Source: an uncultured Tateyamaria sp. | GTDB taxonomy: Bacteria; Pseudomonadota; Alphaproteobacteria; Rhodobacterales; Rhodobacteraceae | Direction of reading: 5' to 3' | Assembly: GCF_947503705.1 (NCBI RefSeq) | Contig: NZ_CANNES010000001.1 | Coordinates: forward strand, 186,001-250,000 | Length of the DNA: 64,000 bases | Shown here: positions 62,927 through 64,000 of the stretch, in pieces | Layout of the letters: each line of letters begins with the position of its first letter | How positions within the stretch are numbered: the first letter of the stretch is position 1 | The notes under the pieces: generated by a model | Seen by the model: the letters and a program-made list of their open reading frames with translations, nothing else | Told to the model about the DNA's origin: nothing | Databases searched by the model: none | Position numbers and translations under genes: made by a program

Positions 62927-64000
62927 ATGAGCCAGGTTTCGGACCAAATGGAATTGCGAGAAGCGGAAATCGTGGCGCATTACCCCATGGCGCTGGCCTT
63001 GTTACAAGGTTTTGACCACGCGCCGCGCATTGGTAAAGGGGCAGCAGCCCCGGTTGCGGAGCGGTCCCCCGGTGTTGGCACGCGCCGCCGGTTTCGGTCG
63101 ACCACACCGGGGTTGGTGACCCGGCGCACGACACCGACGGGCGCCGTGCAGCTTATGGCGACCATCGAAGGTTCGGATGGCGATGATGCGTTGATGTCGC
63201 CAGTGCAGGCAACGGTGCTGAACGCGCTGCGCCGAGCGATCTCCATCGCCTTGGCCGTGGCCGAAAACTATGCCGGGGTATCAGGTCTGGGCGATTTGAA
63301 GCGGGCCAATCTGGAAGGGGCCATGCCCCCGGCCCGCAAGACCGAGTTTGCCGAGTTGTTGGCCGCCGAGGCGCTGATCACTCTCTATGTCTTTGGCAAT
63401 GCGACCGCCTATTTGCTGTCAGCACACCAGACTGAAGTGACCGTCGAAGTCGGCGAGGTCGAGGAGGTGCTCACCGACAATGGCCAAACGGCCCTGCATG
63501 GGGCGCTGTGGGAGCTGGATCAGGACATTGCGGCCCATGCCCCCGACGACACCCATCTGGTCGCGACAGTCACCGCCTATGCCGAAGCACTGATGGAAAA
63601 GATCGCCCTGCGCGCCCAGAATGCACCGCGCCTTGCCCCCTTTACAGCGGCCAGTTGGCGCGTTGAGGCAGACGATTTCACCGTCCAAGGATTCTCGCCG
63701 GCGCATAAGGCGAAATCCACCACCCTCACCATGACCTTCAAAAAGCCGCATGAGGTTGTGGGCAACCATATCGCCAAATATCAGGCCATGAAGCTGGCCA
63801 AGATGCTGATGGCATATGACTTTGACCGCCGCCTTAACCCTTTCGCCGAGTTGGGTGGGTTCATCTTTACCTTCATGGGGGATGGCAAGCCGGGTACGGG
63901 CAAGACCACCCTGATCCAGATGATGGCGGGTCTCTTGAACGACTACTGTCAGGTGGCGGGCTATCCCTTCCGTTATCAGAACCTGAGCACCGACAATATC
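62927..64000 (+). CDS. AAA-type ATPase (partial, 3' end outside window)
   Basis: The frame runs from ATG 62927 to the right edge without a stop (358 codons seen). The first 300 residues are a family-specific region ('MELREAEIVAHYPMALALLQ', 'LFTAASW'-like mixed segments) ending in 'NPFAELGGFIFTFMGDGKPG'. A Walker A motif follows, GKPGTGKTT (about 320-328, Lys326). Walker B, sensor and arginine-finger motifs lie beyond the edge. It closes the operon with the coiled-coil protein and may power remodelling of a PspA-like or coiled-coil assembly. A GAAGAGGA site precedes the start. Confidence 0.8.
   Translation, partial: MSQVSDQMELREAEIVAHYPMALALLQGFDHAPRIGKGAAAPVAERSPGVGTRRRFRSTTPGLVTRRTTPTGAVQLMATIEGSDGDDALMSPVQATVLNALRRAISIALAVAENYAGVSGLGDLKRANLEGAMPPARKTEFAELLAAEALITLYVFGNATAYLLSAHQTEVTVEVGEVEEVLTDNGQTALHGALWELDQDIAAHAPDDTHLVATVTAYAEALMEKIALRAQNAPRLAPFTAASWRVEADDFTVQGFSPAHKAKSTTLTMTFKKPHEVVGNHIAKYQAMKLAKMLMAYDFDRRLNPFAELGGFIFTFMGDGKPGTGKTTLIQMMAGLLNDYCQVAGYPFRYQNLSTDNI

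Overview
The window is GC-rich chromosomal DNA of an alphaproteobacterium, most likely a marine Rhodobacteraceae of the Roseobacter group. This is inferred from gene content and gene pairs: methylmalonyl-CoA epimerase next to a DUF1467 gene, a DUF1800/DUF1501 pair, glcDEF, a BenE-type transporter, remains of a phosphonate locus, and an alphaproteobacterial-type initiator tRNA. No rRNA, CRISPR array, insertion sequence or prophage was seen. Both ends cut genes: coaBC on the left and an AAA-type ATPase on the right.

Layout. 1-4.2 kb: end of coaBC, dut, a membrane-anchored MoeB/ThiF-like adenylyltransferase and an M3 metallopeptidase. 4.3-9.4 kb: a protein resembling GH64 beta-1,3-glucanases, murJ, a rhomboid-like protein without the catalytic dyad, and trpS. 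9.4-19.4 kb: mixed metabolic and unknown genes (aminotransferase, universal stress protein, VOC proteins, deacetylase, nitroreductase, EI24, DUF1467/mce, a response regulator, an acetyltransferase, DUF1501/DUF1800). 19.4-24.9 kb: aspS, then katG and oxyR as a divergent peroxide-defence pair, then initiator tRNA-Met. 25-29 kb: a decayed C-P lyase region, with a broken phnF, a phnN stub and two intact phnM-type genes but no phnG-L. 29-37 kb: BenE and DMT transporters, leuB, and a leuCD operon followed by two unrelated genes. 37-42.4 kb: a mechanosensitive channel, an XRE/DUF2975 pair divergent from a lipoprotein, rsfS-rlmH and DUF599. 42.5-46.8 kb: glycolate oxidase glcD, glcE, a membrane protein and glcF. 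46.9-50.2 kb: two tandem trypsin-like proteases, a small heat-shock protein and a secondary EEP-family enzyme. 50.3-57.1 kb: a nitrogen/amino-acid catabolic block (dehydratase, nitrilase-family amidase, metal-free M24 hydrolase, succinate-semialdehyde dehydrogenase, alpha/beta hydrolase, creatinase). 57.1-58.2 kb: a Hint-domain protein.

The most interesting part is 58.4-64 kb. A PspA/IM30 protein and a small YiaAB-like membrane protein lie next to a TetR regulator. Four copies of the dyad TTGAAC-N3-GTTCAA sit in the two promoter regions: three before pspA and one before tetR. A forward operon follows with a long coiled-coil protein, two tiny membrane proteins, an unrecognised 373-residue protein and an AAA-type ATPase. 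I propose that this is a membrane-stress or membrane-remodelling module built from a PspA (ESCRT-III-like) filament protein and its own ATPase. The proposal is inference; the gene order and the operators are seen directly.
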